Positions 17,410 to 26,242 of a stretch of DNA of 64,000 nt are shown here, piece after piece. Every line of letters starts with the position of its first letter. Within the stretch, counting starts at the first letter, position 1. A program made the translations under genes and the position numbers. The DNA is from Streptomyces chattanoogensis (GTDB lineage: Bacteria > Actinomycetota > Actinomycetes > Streptomycetales > Streptomycetaceae), in contig NZ_LGKG01000157.1 in assembly GCF_001294335.1 (NCBI RefSeq), positions 31,271 through 95,270 of the forward strand, written 5' to 3'. The notes under the pieces are model-generated. The model searched no databases and was not told the origin of the DNA. It saw only the letters and a program-made list of their open reading frames with translations.

Positions 17410-18306
17410 ATGTCGCCGATCACCGTCGTGGAGGGGCGGCGCCTCTCGCTGACCAACCTGGACAAGGTCATCTATCCCGAGACCGGTACGACCAAGGGCG
17501 AGGTGGTGCACTACTGCACCATCACCGCGGACCCGCTGCTCGCGCATCTCCACGACCGGCCGCTCTCGTTTCTGCGCTATCCCGACGGGCCCGACGGCCA
17601 GCGCTTCTTCACCAAGAACGTGCCGCCCGGCACCCCCTCCTGGGTGCAGACCTGCGAGGTGCCCCATACGACCTCCGGGCCCACCCGCCAGGTCTTGGTG
17701 CAGGACCTCTCCTCGCTGGTCTGGGCCGCGAACCTGGTCGTCGAACTGCACGCACCCCAATGGACCAGCGGGGCACCGGGCCGCGCCGACCGCCTCGTCC
17801 TCGACCTCGACCCCGGTGTCCCGGCCACCGTCGTCGAATGCTGCACCGCGGCCGAGTGGCTGCGCGAGCGGCTCGCGGCGGACGGCCTGGGCGCCTGGGC
17901 CAAGACCAGCGGTTCCAAGGGCCTGCACCTCGTCGTGCCCATCGAGCCGACCCCCTCGGAACGGACCACGGCCTACGCCAGGAGCCTCGCCGTCGAGGCC
18001 CAGCGGGCCCTCCCGGACCTCGTCGTCCACAAGATGACCAAGGCGCTGCGCCCAGGCAAGGTCTTCATCGACTTCTCCCAGAACGCCGCCGCCAAGACCA
18101 CCGCCGTCGCCTACACCCTGCGTGCCCGCGCCACCCCCACCGTCTCCACCCCGGTCACCTGGGACGAAATCGCGGCCTGCACCGACCCCGCCCAACTCAC
18201 GTTCCGCTTCGAGGCCATCGCGCCCCGCCTCGCCCGCCACGGCGATCTGCTCGCCCCGCTCCTGGACCCCGGCCGCGCCCGGCCGCTACCCCAACGGCCC
18301 CGGTAA
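17410..18306 (+). CDS. LigD-type polymerase/primase domain protein (stand-alone PolDom)
   Basis: The 298-residue protein is an archaeo-eukaryotic primase-type polymerase. It has the SLTNLDKVIYPETG entry motif, the metal-binding LVLDLDPG near residue 123, and the SGSKGLHLVVP His motif near residue 165. It lacks ligase and phosphoesterase domains and so works with separate ligases during Ku-dependent end joining, adding ribonucleotides at breaks. ATG at 17410 gives the normal domain start; further upstream codons would overlap the Ku promoter. Confidence 0.92.
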   Translation: MSPITVVEGRRLSLTNLDKVIYPETGTTKGEVVHYCTITADPLLAHLHDRPLSFLRYPDGPDGQRFFTKNVPPGTPSWVQTCEVPHTTSGPTRQVLVQDLSSLVWAANLVVELHAPQWTSGAPGRADRLVLDLDPGVPATVVECCTAAEWLRERLAADGLGAWAKTSGSKGLHLVVPIEPTPSERTTAYARSLAVEAQRALPDLVVHKMTKALRPGKVFIDFSQNAAAKTTAVAYTLRARATPTVSTPVTWDEIAACTDPAQLTFRFEAIAPRLARHGDLLAPLLDPGRARPLPQRPR

Positions 18307-18338
18307 GAGCGCGCAGGCCCGCACCGTAGATTGATCAC

Positions 18339-20015
18339 ATGGTGGAGGGGACAACACACAGCACAACAGCGTCGGCCGAGCAGGGAGCGGACACCGCGCC
18401 CGGAGGGGGCGGCAGGGGAGGCGGGCTGGCGCGTTCGTCGCTCCTGATGGCCGCCGGGACGATGGTCTCGCGGGCGACCGGGCTGATCCGGACGACGCTC
18501 CAGGCGAGCGCGCTGGGCACCGGGCTGCTGGCGAGCTCGTACGGCATCGCCAACACCGTGCCGATGAGCATCTACACCCTGCTGGTCGGCGGTGCCCTGA
18601 ACGCCGTGCTGGTGCCCCAGCTCGTCCGCGCCCGGGCCGAGCACGCGGACGGCGGCCGGGCCTTCGAGCAGCGGCTGGTCACCCTCGTCCTGACCGTGCT
18701 CGCGGTGGGCACGGCGCTCGCGGTGTGGGCCGCCCCGGGGATCGTCGCGGTCTTCGTCCCCGACACGCCGAAGTCGCACGCCGCCTTCGAGCTCACTGTC
18801 GTCTTCGCCCGCTTCCTCCTCCCGCAGGTCTTCTTCTACGGCCTCTTCTTCATCCTGGGTCAAGTCCTCAACGCCAGAAGCAAGTTCGGTGCGATGATGT
18901 GGACGCCGGTGCTCAACAACATCGTGCTGATCGCCATGTTCGGCCTCTACATGGGACTGCTGGCCGGCCCCGACCGCGTGCAGGACATCACCCCCGCCCA
19001 GATCAACCTCCTGGGCATCGCGACCACCGGCGGCATCGCCCTCCAGGGCCTGGCCCTGATCCCGTTCGTCCGGGCCGCGGGCTTCCGCTTCCGGCCGCGT
19101 TTCGACTGGCGCGGCCACGGACTGCGCAAGAGCATCGTCGCCGCCCGCTGGACCCTGCTGTTCGTGCTCGTCAACGTTGTCGCCATGGCAGTCGTTTCAC
19201 GCTTCGCGAGCGCGGCGGACCAGCAACTCCCCGATGCCGGCGTCGGATACGCGGCCTACTCCTACGTCCAGAACATCTGGAACCTGCCGCAGTCCATCGT
19301 CACGGTCTCGCTGGTGACGGCCCTGCTGCCGCGGATGAGCCGAGCGGTCACCGAGGGCCGCCTGGACGACCTGCGCGACGACCTCTCCCGCGCGCTGCGG
19401 GTCAGCGGCTTCCTCATCGTCCCGGCCGCCTTCTTCTTCGTCGCCCTCGGCCCGCAGACGGCCCAACTCCTGTTCGGCCACGGCGCCGTGGACGCCACAA
19501 CGGTCGCCCCCGCGGGCCATATGCTCCAGGCCCTCGGCCTCGGCCTGATCCCGTTCTCCGGGCAGTATCTGCTGCTGCGCGGCTTCTACGCCTTCGAGGA
19601 CACCCGTACGCCGTTCTGGATGGCCGTCGTCGTCAGCGCCGTCAACATCGCGCTGGCCGCCGTCTGTCACCTTTTCCTGCCCACCCGCTGGGCGGTCACC
19701 GGCATGGCCGCCGCCTACGCCCTCGCGTACGGCGTCGGCATGCTCGCCACCGCCCTGCTCCTGCGCCGCCGGCTCGCCGGACGCCTCGACGGCCGCCGCC
19801 TGTGCCGCGCCTACGGAAAGCTGACCGTGACCGCCGCCGTAGCCGGTGCGCTCGGCTGGCTGGTGGCGCGCGCCTGCTCCGGCGTAGCGGTCCCGGCGGG
19901 CTGGACCCCGGTGACGGCCCTGGCCGCGGGCGGCGGCACCATGGCCCTGGTCTATCTGGGGCTGGCCCGTCTGCTGAACATCGCGGAGGCGCGGAGCCTG
20001 CCCGGCCTGCGATGA
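18339..20015 (+). CDS. MurJ/MviN-family lipid II flippase-like protein
   Basis: The 558-residue protein has a 30-residue Gly/Ala-rich lead followed by about fourteen membrane helices. The helices include the MviN signatures LMAAGTMVSRATGLIR near residue 35, and later PQSIVTVSLVTALLPRMSRAV and LLLRGFYAFEDTRTPFW. MurJ proteins flip undecaprenyl-linked peptidoglycan precursors across the membrane. Streptomyces carries several paralogs, so whether this one is the essential flippase cannot be told; it is not beside the usual parA/trxA region genes. It begins 32 bases after the polymerase gene. Confidence 0.85.
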   Translation: MVEGTTHSTTASAEQGADTAPGGGGRGGGLARSSLLMAAGTMVSRATGLIRTTLQASALGTGLLASSYGIANTVPMSIYTLLVGGALNAVLVPQLVRARAEHADGGRAFEQRLVTLVLTVLAVGTALAVWAAPGIVAVFVPDTPKSHAAFELTVVFARFLLPQVFFYGLFFILGQVLNARSKFGAMMWTPVLNNIVLIAMFGLYMGLLAGPDRVQDITPAQINLLGIATTGGIALQGLALIPFVRAAGFRFRPRFDWRGHGLRKSIVAARWTLLFVLVNVVAMAVVSRFASAADQQLPDAGVGYAAYSYVQNIWNLPQSIVTVSLVTALLPRMSRAVTEGRLDDLRDDLSRALRVSGFLIVPAAFFFVALGPQTAQLLFGHGAVDATTVAPAGHMLQALGLGLIPFSGQYLLLRGFYAFEDTRTPFWMAVVVSAVNIALAAVCHLFLPTRWAVTGMAAAYALAYGVGMLATALLLRRRLAGRLDGRRLCRAYGKLTVTAAVAGALGWLVARACSGVAVPAGWTPVTALAAGGGTMALVYLGLARLLNIAEARSLPGLR

Positions 20016-20049
20016 GCGGCCGTTGGGCCGTGTTGCCGCCGGTGGACCC
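20016..20049. other. Short spacer after the flippase gene
   Basis: Nothing recognisable lies between the stop at 20015 and the tandem array that follows. Confidence 0.5.
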
Positions 20050-20219
20050 TTCCCGGCGGCGAATCCTTCCCGACGGTGAATCCTCTCCGACAGTGAATCC
20101 GTCCTGACGGTAAGTGATTTCCGGCGGTGAGTTATTTCTGACGATGGGTGATTTCTGATGATGGATCACTTCTGATCGGCGATCGCTGCCGACGGCGCAT
20201 CACTCCTGTCGGGTGATGG
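20050..20219 (+). repeat. Ten-unit 17-bp degenerate tandem array
   Basis: Ten consecutive 17-base units (starting 20050, 20067, 20084, 20101, 20118, 20135, 20152, 20169, 20186 and 20203) vary around TTCCCGACGGTGAATCC / TTTCTGACGGTGAGTGA. Register is kept with no insertions or deletions, while the bases drift from GC-rich at the left to AT-richer at the right. A 17-base period is not codon-compatible and no gene spans it. Confidence 0.9.
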
Positions 20220-20435
20220 GTAATTCACCGGCTTGCCGCCTTTACGACCGATAAGCCTGGTCAACCCAGTTGCCCGTTTGTCGCCAGGCGAACACATAAC
20301 TCTCTCCCCGTGTTCACACTGTGGTGAATGCCGCGATGGAAAGCTGTTTTTGACCGTATACAGACAACGGTCGGCGCCGGCCGTGCCCCACATTTTCACG
20401 GACCGGTGCCACATTTCGGGGAGAGGACACCATCC
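20220..20435 (+). other. Leader/promoter region of the secreted nuclease
   Basis: This lower-GC stretch has no gene. It contains several TGTTCACACTGTGGTGAATG-like partial dyads around 20310-20330 (TTCACACTGTGGTGAA is an imperfect palindrome) that may be an operator. The GGGGAGAGGAC just before 20436 supplies the ribosome-binding site. Confidence 0.4.
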
Positions 20436-21296
20436 GTGGACACCACCCGCTTGACCCGTCGCGCCCGCATCGCGCTGACCGTGGCCGCCGGATCCGCGCT
20501 GGCGGCGGTCGCCGTGCAGATTCCGTCCACCGCCACGGCCGGTACGGCAGCACATGGGGCGACGGCACACGGGACGTCGGCACACGGCAGCTCCGTCACG
20601 GCGTACGACGACACGTACTACAAGGACGCGCTGGGCAAGACCGGCCCGGAGCTCAAGAACGCGCTGCACGGGATCATCAGCAGCACCCAGACCGGGAAGC
20701 TGTCCTATGACCAGGTCTGGGACGCGCTCAAGGACACCGACGAGGACCCGGCCAACAAAGCGAACGTCATTCTTCTCTATTCCGGCCGATCCCAGAGCAA
20801 GAACTCCAGCGGCGGAAATCCCGACGACTGGAACCGCGAGCACGTCTGGGCGAAGTCGCACGGTGATTTCGGTACGGCCACCGGCCCGGGCACCGATATT
20901 CACCACCTCCGCCCGGCGGATGTGTCCGTCAACAGCACCCGCGGAAACAAGGACTTCGACAACGGCGGTACGGAGGTCGGGGAGGCGCCGGGCAATTACA
21001 CCGACGACGATTCCTTCGAGCCCCGCGACGCAGACAAGGGCGATGTCGCGCGGATGATCCTCTACATGGCCGTGCGGTACGACGGCGGGGACGGCTTCCC
21101 CGACCTGGAGCCCAACGACAAGGTCGACAACGGCTCCGCGCCGAACATCGGCCGGCTGTCCGTACTGAAGCAGTGGAGCAAGCAGGACCCGCCGTCCGCC
21201 TTCGAACAGCACCGCAACCAGGTGATATTCGACAAGTACCAGCACAACCGGAACCCGTTCATCGACCACCCCGAGTGGGTCGACGAGATCTGGTAG
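20436..21296 (+). CDS. Secreted endonuclease I-type (EndA/HNH beta-beta-alpha-metal) nuclease
   Basis: The 286-residue protein has a Tat/Sec-like signal (TRRARIALTVAAGSALAAVA) and a short His-rich repeat linker (AHGATAHGTSAHG). The catalytic domain carries DDWNREHVWAKSHGDF near residue 130, with His136 and His142 as candidate catalytic and metal residues, and TDIHHLRP near residue 153. Members degrade extracellular DNA or RNA. GTG at 20436 follows GGGGAGAGGAC. It stands alone, with the 17-bp tandem array upstream and a strong hairpin downstream. Confidence 0.88.
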   Translation: MDTTRLTRRARIALTVAAGSALAAVAVQIPSTATAGTAAHGATAHGTSAHGSSVTAYDDTYYKDALGKTGPELKNALHGIISSTQTGKLSYDQVWDALKDTDEDPANKANVILLYSGRSQSKNSSGGNPDDWNREHVWAKSHGDFGTATGPGTDIHHLRPADVSVNSTRGNKDFDNGGTEVGEAPGNYTDDDSFEPRDADKGDVARMILYMAVRYDGGDGFPDLEPNDKVDNGSAPNIGRLSVLKQWSKQDPPSAFEQHRNQVIFDKYQHNRNPFIDHPEWVDEIW

Positions 21297-21304
21297 CAGG
21301 CCCC

Positions 21305-21334
21305 GCCGGGCCCGGTGCGGCTGCCGGGCCCGGC
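21305..21334 (+). terminator. Terminator of the nuclease gene
   Basis: GCCGGGCCCGG (21305-21315) pairs with CCGGGCCCGGC (21324-21334), an 11-bp stem with an 8-base loop placed 9 bases after the stop codon. Confidence 0.8.
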
Positions 21335-21542
21335 CCGCCGCGGGGGCTGCCATTCCGCGCGGATGGGCGTTGCTCGGTGTAGCGTCCTGATCAGCTGTCG
21401 TGGTTCCGAAGTGCCGGGCGCCCGTGTCGCATTCACGGGCGTTCTTGCTGTGCAGTGCGTCTCCGGGCCAGGGCGATCACCTCCGGGTTCCGCAGGGCGC
21501 GGAAACCGATTCAGGCCCGTTTTTGACGAAGGAGACAGGAAA

Positions 21543-21746
21543 ATGGCCAGCGGCACCGTGAAGTGGTTCAACGCCGAAAAGGGCTTCGGCTTCATCGCGC
21601 AGGACGGCGGCGGCGCCGACGTATTCGCGCACTATTCGAACATTGATGCCCAGGGCTTTCGTGAGCTCCAGGAGGGCCAGAAGGTGACCTTCGAGGTCAC
21701 CCAGGGCAACAAGGGCCCGCAGGCGGAAATGATCCGCCCGGCCTGA
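21543..21746 (+). CDS. Cold-shock protein (CspA family)
   Basis: The 67-residue protein is one cold-shock domain with RNP1-like GFGFI and RNP2-like VFAHYS motifs. It begins [18 protein letters not shown] as in Streptomyces ScoF/SC7.0-type proteins. It binds single-stranded RNA and DNA as a chaperone. The ATG at 21543 follows GAAGGAGACAGG, a strong ribosome-binding site. The roughly 200 bases upstream hold no gene and likely include a long 5' leader, common for cold-shock mRNAs. Confidence 0.95.
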   Translation: MASGTVKWFNAEKGFGFIAQDGGGADVFAHYSNIDAQGFRELQEGQKVTFEVTQGNKGPQAEMIRPA

Positions 21747-21775
21747 TTGCCCGGCGGTTCACCGCCCACCGTTGT

Positions 21776-21805
21776 GGCGCCCGTTCCGTGCCGGTAGCGG
21801 GCGCC
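21776..21805. terminator. Hairpin between the cold-shock and antitoxin-like genes
   Basis: GGCGCCCG (21776-21783) pairs with CGGGCGCC (21798-21805) in the gap between two convergent genes. Confidence 0.6.
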
Positions 21806-21820
21806 ATGGCATACGGGCGG

Positions 21821-22021
21821 TCAGGACTGCGGCGGCCCCTCCTGGCCCCGGCCCCGGTCGCTGCCGAGCTGGTCCTTGAGCTTCTCCTGAGCCGTGTCGA
21901 CCTGGCCCGAGTACGTGCCCCGGGTCTTCTCGTCGAGAAGATCCCCGGCCTGGTCGATACCCTTTTCGGCCTGCTCCTCATGGCCCTTCAGCAGCTGCTT
22001 GAGCTTGTCCATGACGGACAT
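21821..22021 (-). CDS. MT0933-type antitoxin-like small protein
   Basis: The 66-residue, highly charged helical protein (MDKLKQLLKGHEEQAEKGID, then QAGDLLDEKTRGTYSGQVDT) matches the MT0933/Rv0909 antitoxin family in size and pattern. CsbD-like stress proteins look similar. No toxin gene lies beside it, so in Streptomyces it may be a stress protein rather than half of a toxin-antitoxin pair. The ATG at 22021 is preceded by GGAGGGTG; the alternative ATG three codons in is less well placed. Confidence 0.75.
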   Translation of the reverse strand: MSVMDKLKQLLKGHEEQAEKGIDQAGDLLDEKTRGTYSGQVDTAQEKLKDQLGSDRGRGQEGPPQS

Positions 22022-22210
22022 GGAACACCCTCCTCACCACGCCCCCGCCACTCCAGCATCGCCCCCTGCCAACCCGCCCGCATCCGCGTGCCGGAGCCGG
22101 CCGAGCTCACCGCTCTCACCCGTACGGGTGAGTCCCGCCGGGAATTCGGTACAACAGCCCATCGGCCCCCTCGACAGGCGCCGCGCCGCGCCCCGGCCGA
22201 GAATGCAGCG

Positions 22211-22420
22211 GTGAGCGATGAACAGCGCACTGCCGATGACACCGCACCGCGTCGCATACCGCCCCATGAGCAACGGCGCCTGGCCAGACGAGCGCTGGCC
22301 TGCCGCGCGCGGGACGCGGACGACCTGTCCCTGCTGATGGACATGCTCGGCCTGGACCCGGCCGGCGATCCCTGCCATGAGGCGGCCGAGCGGCCGGAGG
22401 CGGGGAGCGAGCGCGGCTAG
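22211..22420 (+). CDS. Small Streptomyces conserved hypothetical protein
   Basis: A 69-residue charged protein starts at GTG (22211) and ends 3 bases into the GH38 stop on the other strand. It has a conserved-looking core RARDADDLSLLMDMLGLDP, predicted helical, and no signal or membrane segment. I recognise the core as recurring in Streptomyces hypotheticals but know no function. It is divergent from the antitoxin-like gene. Confidence 0.6.
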   Translation: MSDEQRTADDTAPRRIPPHEQRRLARRALACRARDADDLSLLMDMLGLDPAGDPCHEAAERPEAGSERG

Positions 22421-25400
22421 CAGCCGTCCGCGGACTCCCGCCCCAGCCGCAGGGTGACGATCTGGAACGGCCGCAGCGCCATCCGGACCGTGTTCCCCTC
22501 GCGCTCCAGCGCCGGGCCGTCGTCCGTCGGCCGCTCGAGCAGGTCCGTGGTGAGCGCGCCGGTCAGCCGGAAGGACGTGGTGACGGCGGTCCTGGCGCGT
22601 CCCCCGTGAGCCTCGTGGAGCCGGACGATCACATCGCCGCTCGCATCGTCGGCGAGTTTGACGGCCGTGACGACCGTGGCGTCGTTGTCGACCGTGATCA
22701 GCGGCGATACGGCGCGGGAGCCGCTGATCCGCCGTTCGGGGAGGTTGATGCGATGGCCTTCGCGGACGGCGTCGGCGAGGGTGGCGCCCGGCACCAGGGC
22801 GTAGCGGAAGTGGTGGCGGCCCTGGTCGGTCTCCGGGTCGGGGAAGCGCGGGGCACGCAGAAGGGAGAGCCGTACGGTGGTGGTCGTGCCGTGATCGCCG
22901 TCGTCCCGGACGGTCCGGGTGACGTCATGGCCGTAGAGGCAGTCGTTGACCAGCGCGACACCCCAGCCCGGCTCCTCGGCATGGACGAAACGGTGCGCAC
23001 AGGCCTCGAACTTGGCGGCCTCCCAGCTGGTGTTGGTGTGCGTGGGCCGGTACAGATGCCCGAACTGGGTCTCCGCGGCGTAGCGGTCGGTGTGCAGATC
23101 CAGGGGAAAGGCCGCCTTGAGGAACTTCTCCGTCTCGTGCCAGTCGACGTCGGTGACGATGTCCAGGCGCCGCTGACCGCGTGCCAGGGTCAGCTCCTGC
23201 TCGACGCGGGAAGCGCCGAAGGAGCGCAGGACGCGGACCGTCGCGGCGTCCGGTGCGACCGTCCCCAGCGTCACCTCGTCCGCCTCGGTCAGGTCGGTGA
23301 CGACATTGCGGTAGAAGCAGTCCACGTCCCAGGCGTCCCACATGTTCGGGAAGTCGGGGTGCACCTGAAGAAGGTTCGCGGTGCCGCCGGGTGCCACGGT
23401 CTCGCGTCCGGCGGCGAGATCGTAGGCGGAGACGACCAGGCCGCGGGCGTCGATCTCGATGCGCAGCAGGCCGTTGTGGAGGGTGAATCCGCCGTCGGGG
23501 CGCGGCTCGGCGCGCACGTCGGATCCCTCCGGCACCGCGCTGCCGATGGCCCCGGCGGCGATTCCGGCGCGGGCGTGCGGCGCGGAGTTCACCGCCAGGG
23601 GGTCACTCCCGCCGCCGGCCAGCGAAGCCAGCGCTGCCGCGATGATCCCCTCGAGCTCGGCGGCGACCGCGGCGTAAGTCCGCTCCGCCTCGCGGTGCAC
23701 CCAGGCGATGGACGAGCCCGGCAGGATGTCGTGGAACTGGTGCAGCAGAACGGTCTTCCAGAGGCGGTCCAACTCGGCGTACGGGTAGGGGAGCTGGGTG
23801 GTCACAGCGGCCGTTGCCGACCAGAGTTCGGCCTCGCGCAGCAGCTGTTCGCTGCGGCGGTTGCCGCGTTTCGTCCGTGCCTGGCTGGTGAGCGTCGCGC
23901 GGTGCAGCTCCAGATACAGCTCGCCCACCCACACCGGCGCCTGGGGATACTCGGCCTCCGCCTTGGCGAAGAACTCGGCGGGCTTCTCCCACTCCACCAC
24001 CGCCGAACCGTCCAGATCGCGCAGCCGACGGGCCTTGGCGATCATCTCGCGGGTGGTGCCGCCCCCACCGTCACCCCAGCCGGTCGGCGCGAGTGACCGC
24101 CGGGCCGCGCCCTTCTCCTTGAAGTTCCGCGCCGCATGGGCGATTTCGGCGCCGGCCATCTGGCAGTTGTAGGTGTCCACCGGCGGGAAGTGGGTGAAGA
24201 TCCGGGTGCCGTCGATGCCCTCCCAGCGGAAGGTGTGATGCGGAAAGGCATTGACCCGGCTCCAGGAGATCTTCTGCGTCAGCAGCCATTTCGCACCGGC
24301 CGCCCTGATGATCCCCGGCAGTCCGGCGGCGAAGCCGAAGGTGTCCGGCAGCCACACCTCGTCGTTCTCCACCCCGAACTCCTCGAGGAAGAAGCGCTTG
24401 CCGTGCACGAACTGCCGGGCCATCGCCTCCGACCCCGGCATGTTGGTGTCCGACTCCACCCACATCCCGCCCGTTGGTACGAACCGCCCCTCCGCGACCG
24501 CCTTCTTGACCCTGGCGTAGACCTCCGGACGGTGCTCCTTGATCCAGGCGTATTGCTGCGCCTGTGACATGGCGAAGACGAACTCCGGCTCGTCCTCCAG
24601 CAGCGCCGTCATGTTCGACGCCGTACGCGCCACCTTCCGTACGGTCTCCCGCAGCGGCCACAGCCACGCCGAGTCGATATGCGCATGCCCCACCGCGCTG
24701 ATCCGGTGCGCGGACGCCGCCGCGGGCGCGGACAGTACCTCGCGCAGCTGCGAACGGGCCCGGTCCGCCGACCCGTTGACGTTCTGCAGATCCACGGCAT
24801 CCAGCGCCCGGCCGACCGCCCGCAGCACCTCCCAGCGCCGCGGACTGTCCACCGCCAGCTCCGCCATCAGCTCGCCGAGCACCTCGAGATCCTGGATCAG
24901 CTCCCACACCGAGGTGTCGAACACCGCCAGATCCAGCCGCGCCAGCCGGTACAGCGGCTCGCTGCCCGCCGTCTCCGGGTGCCCCAGCCGGGTCGGCTGA
25001 AAGGGCGGGACGCCCAGGATCACGGGGTTGGACGCGGCCTCCAGATGCCATGTGACGCGCTCCCCGCCCCGCACCGGCGCTCCCACCCGTACCCACTGGT
25101 TCCGCGGGTTGAGGGCCTTCACCGGACTGCCGTCGGGCGTGTAGACCAGCGCCTCGCACTGGAAGCCCGGCATCCGCTCGTCGAAGCCCAGGTCCAGTAC
25201 GGCCTCCACGGTGCGGCCGGCCCACTCGGCGGGCACCTCACCGGAAACCCTGAACCACGTCGTGCCCCAGGGCGCACCCCAGGCGTCGCCCACCGCGACC
25301 GGCGTATGGGCGGCGGCCAGCCCCTCCGCCACGGGCACCGTTCCCCAAGCTCTCGACTCCGCTCGAGCAGGGGAGACCCCGTTTCCTGGCGCGACCCAGG

Positions 25401-25503
25401 CCGCAGCCTCCAGGGGGACCGATTCCGGATACAGCGCGGGCCGGATGCGCTCGTTCAGCACACGCTCGAGACGGGCTTCGATCAGGTCGCGATCGTCATG
25501 CAT
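22417..25503 (-). CDS. Alpha-mannosidase, GH38
   Basis: The 1028-residue cytoplasmic enzyme hydrolyses terminal alpha-linked mannose. It contains the GH38 zinc/active-site elements HAHIDSAWLWPLRET near residue 275 (zinc His and Asp), WVESDTNMPGSEAMARQ near residue 350 (nucleophile Asp) and HHTFRWEGIDGTRIFTHFPP, followed by the beta-rich C-terminal domains. No signal peptide is visible. It is the distal gene of an N-glycan locus. Residues about 42-54 (GVSPARAESRAWG) come from a short palindromic repeat inserted in frame in the N-terminal domain. Confidence 0.94.
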   Translation of the reverse strand: MHDDRDLIEARLERVLNERIRPALYPESVPLEAAAWVAPGNGVSPARAESRAWGTVPVAEGLAAAHTPVAVGDAWGAPWGTTWFRVSGEVPAEWAGRTVEAVLDLGFDERMPGFQCEALVYTPDGSPVKALNPRNQWVRVGAPVRGGERVTWHLEAASNPVILGVPPFQPTRLGHPETAGSEPLYRLARLDLAVFDTSVWELIQDLEVLGELMAELAVDSPRRWEVLRAVGRALDAVDLQNVNGSADRARSQLREVLSAPAAASAHRISAVGHAHIDSAWLWPLRETVRKVARTASNMTALLEDEPEFVFAMSQAQQYAWIKEHRPEVYARVKKAVAEGRFVPTGGMWVESDTNMPGSEAMARQFVHGKRFFLEEFGVENDEVWLPDTFGFAAGLPGIIRAAGAKWLLTQKISWSRVNAFPHHTFRWEGIDGTRIFTHFPPVDTYNCQMAGAEIAHAARNFKEKGAARRSLAPTGWGDGGGGTTREMIAKARRLRDLDGSAVVEWEKPAEFFAKAEAEYPQAPVWVGELYLELHRATLTSQARTKRGNRRSEQLLREAELWSATAAVTTQLPYPYAELDRLWKTVLLHQFHDILPGSSIAWVHREAERTYAAVAAELEGIIAAALASLAGGGSDPLAVNSAPHARAGIAAGAIGSAVPEGSDVRAEPRPDGGFTLHNGLLRIEIDARGLVVSAYDLAAGRETVAPGGTANLLQVHPDFPNMWDAWDVDCFYRNVVTDLTEADEVTLGTVAPDAATVRVLRSFGASRVEQELTLARGQRRLDIVTDVDWHETEKFLKAAFPLDLHTDRYAAETQFGHLYRPTHTNTSWEAAKFEACAHRFVHAEEPGWGVALVNDCLYGHDVTRTVRDDGDHGTTTTVRLSLLRAPRFPDPETDQGRHHFRYALVPGATLADAVREGHRINLPERRISGSRAVSPLITVDNDATVVTAVKLADDASGDVIVRLHEAHGGRARTAVTTSFRLTGALTTDLLERPTDDGPALEREGNTVRMALRPFQIVTLRLGRESADGC
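25343..25380. repeat. Short palindromic dispersed repeat inside the GH38 coding region
   Basis: The 38 bases CCCCAAGCTCTCGAC...GAGCAGGGGAGACCCC form an imperfect palindrome that I recall as a frequent short intergenic repeat in Streptomyces chromosomes. Here it sits inside coding sequence, in frame. A degenerate copy lies at 4834-4870. Confidence 0.65.
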
Positions 25504-26222
25504 GGCGGCGGCTCCATGGAGAGAGTGGGGGAGGGGTGGGTGGCGGCCAGCGGTGGGCGGCTACCAGGGATGGACGGTCCCGGCTGGTTCCGAGCTGGTG
25601 AACGGCTCGGATACGGCGCGTACTTCGATCTGCAGCGCCTCCTCGTCCGGCTCGCGGCGCAGGCCCGGCAGAGAGAACGCCGTACCGCACGTCCCGCTCC
25701 GGAAACGGCGGCTGCCGTCCGGGAGCCGGCGGTGCAGCTGGGAGTGGCGCACCGGTCGAGGCCGAGCACCGTGGCGGCACCGGACGGCAGCCGCGCCGGG
25801 AACGGTTCCACGGTCGCGGGGGAGCCGAGGGCGCCCCGCCCAGCAAACTGCTGCCGCCGCGCGAGGCATCGGCGAAGTCCAGAGAAATGTCCGGGCGTTG
25901 ACCCTCGGTACGGACCGGCCGGCGCCGTGGTGGCAGCCGGTCCTGCAGCCCGAGAGGGTTCCACGGCGCGTCCGGCGACGGTGGCCGCCCCGTCCTCGTA
26001 CCAGCGCAGTCCGTGACCGGTGTTGACGGCCGTCGTGAACGGCAGCGAGTCGGGGAACCAGTACGAGGCATTTGGCTGCAGCGGGTCCCCGGCGGTGCGG
26101 GGCCCGGGGGAGCGGCCGCCGGTCGCCGCGGCACCGGGCGCCGGGCCGAGCAGGGCGGCCGCCGTGCCCGCCCCGGCCAGGAGCACACGGCGGCGGGACA
26201 GCGGAGCGGAATGCTGGGGCAT
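25504..26222 (-). pseudogene. Decayed GH85 endo-beta-N-acetylglucosaminidase
   Basis: The reading frame starts with a twin-arginine signal (SRRRVLLAGAGTAAALLG) and the GH85 entry motif QPNASYWFPDSLP. It then jumps straight to sequence typical of the region after the catalytic barrel (NTGHGLRWYEDG), so the whole TIM barrel with its catalytic Asn/Glu is missing. Further GH85-like pieces continue in other frames: PWNPLGLQDRLPPRR and RPDISLDFADASRGGSSLL in a second frame, then SPATVEPFPARLPSGAATVL back in the first, and a tail in the third. At least three frameshifts plus one large deletion make it non-functional. The intact enzyme would cut N-glycans outside the cell for this locus. Confidence 0.85.
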
Positions 26223-26242
26223 GGGGGTCTCCTCCGTGGGGG

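Noticed and set aside
20050..20219. A CRISPR array
   Set aside because: The 17-base units are contiguous with no spacers, and no cas genes are present.
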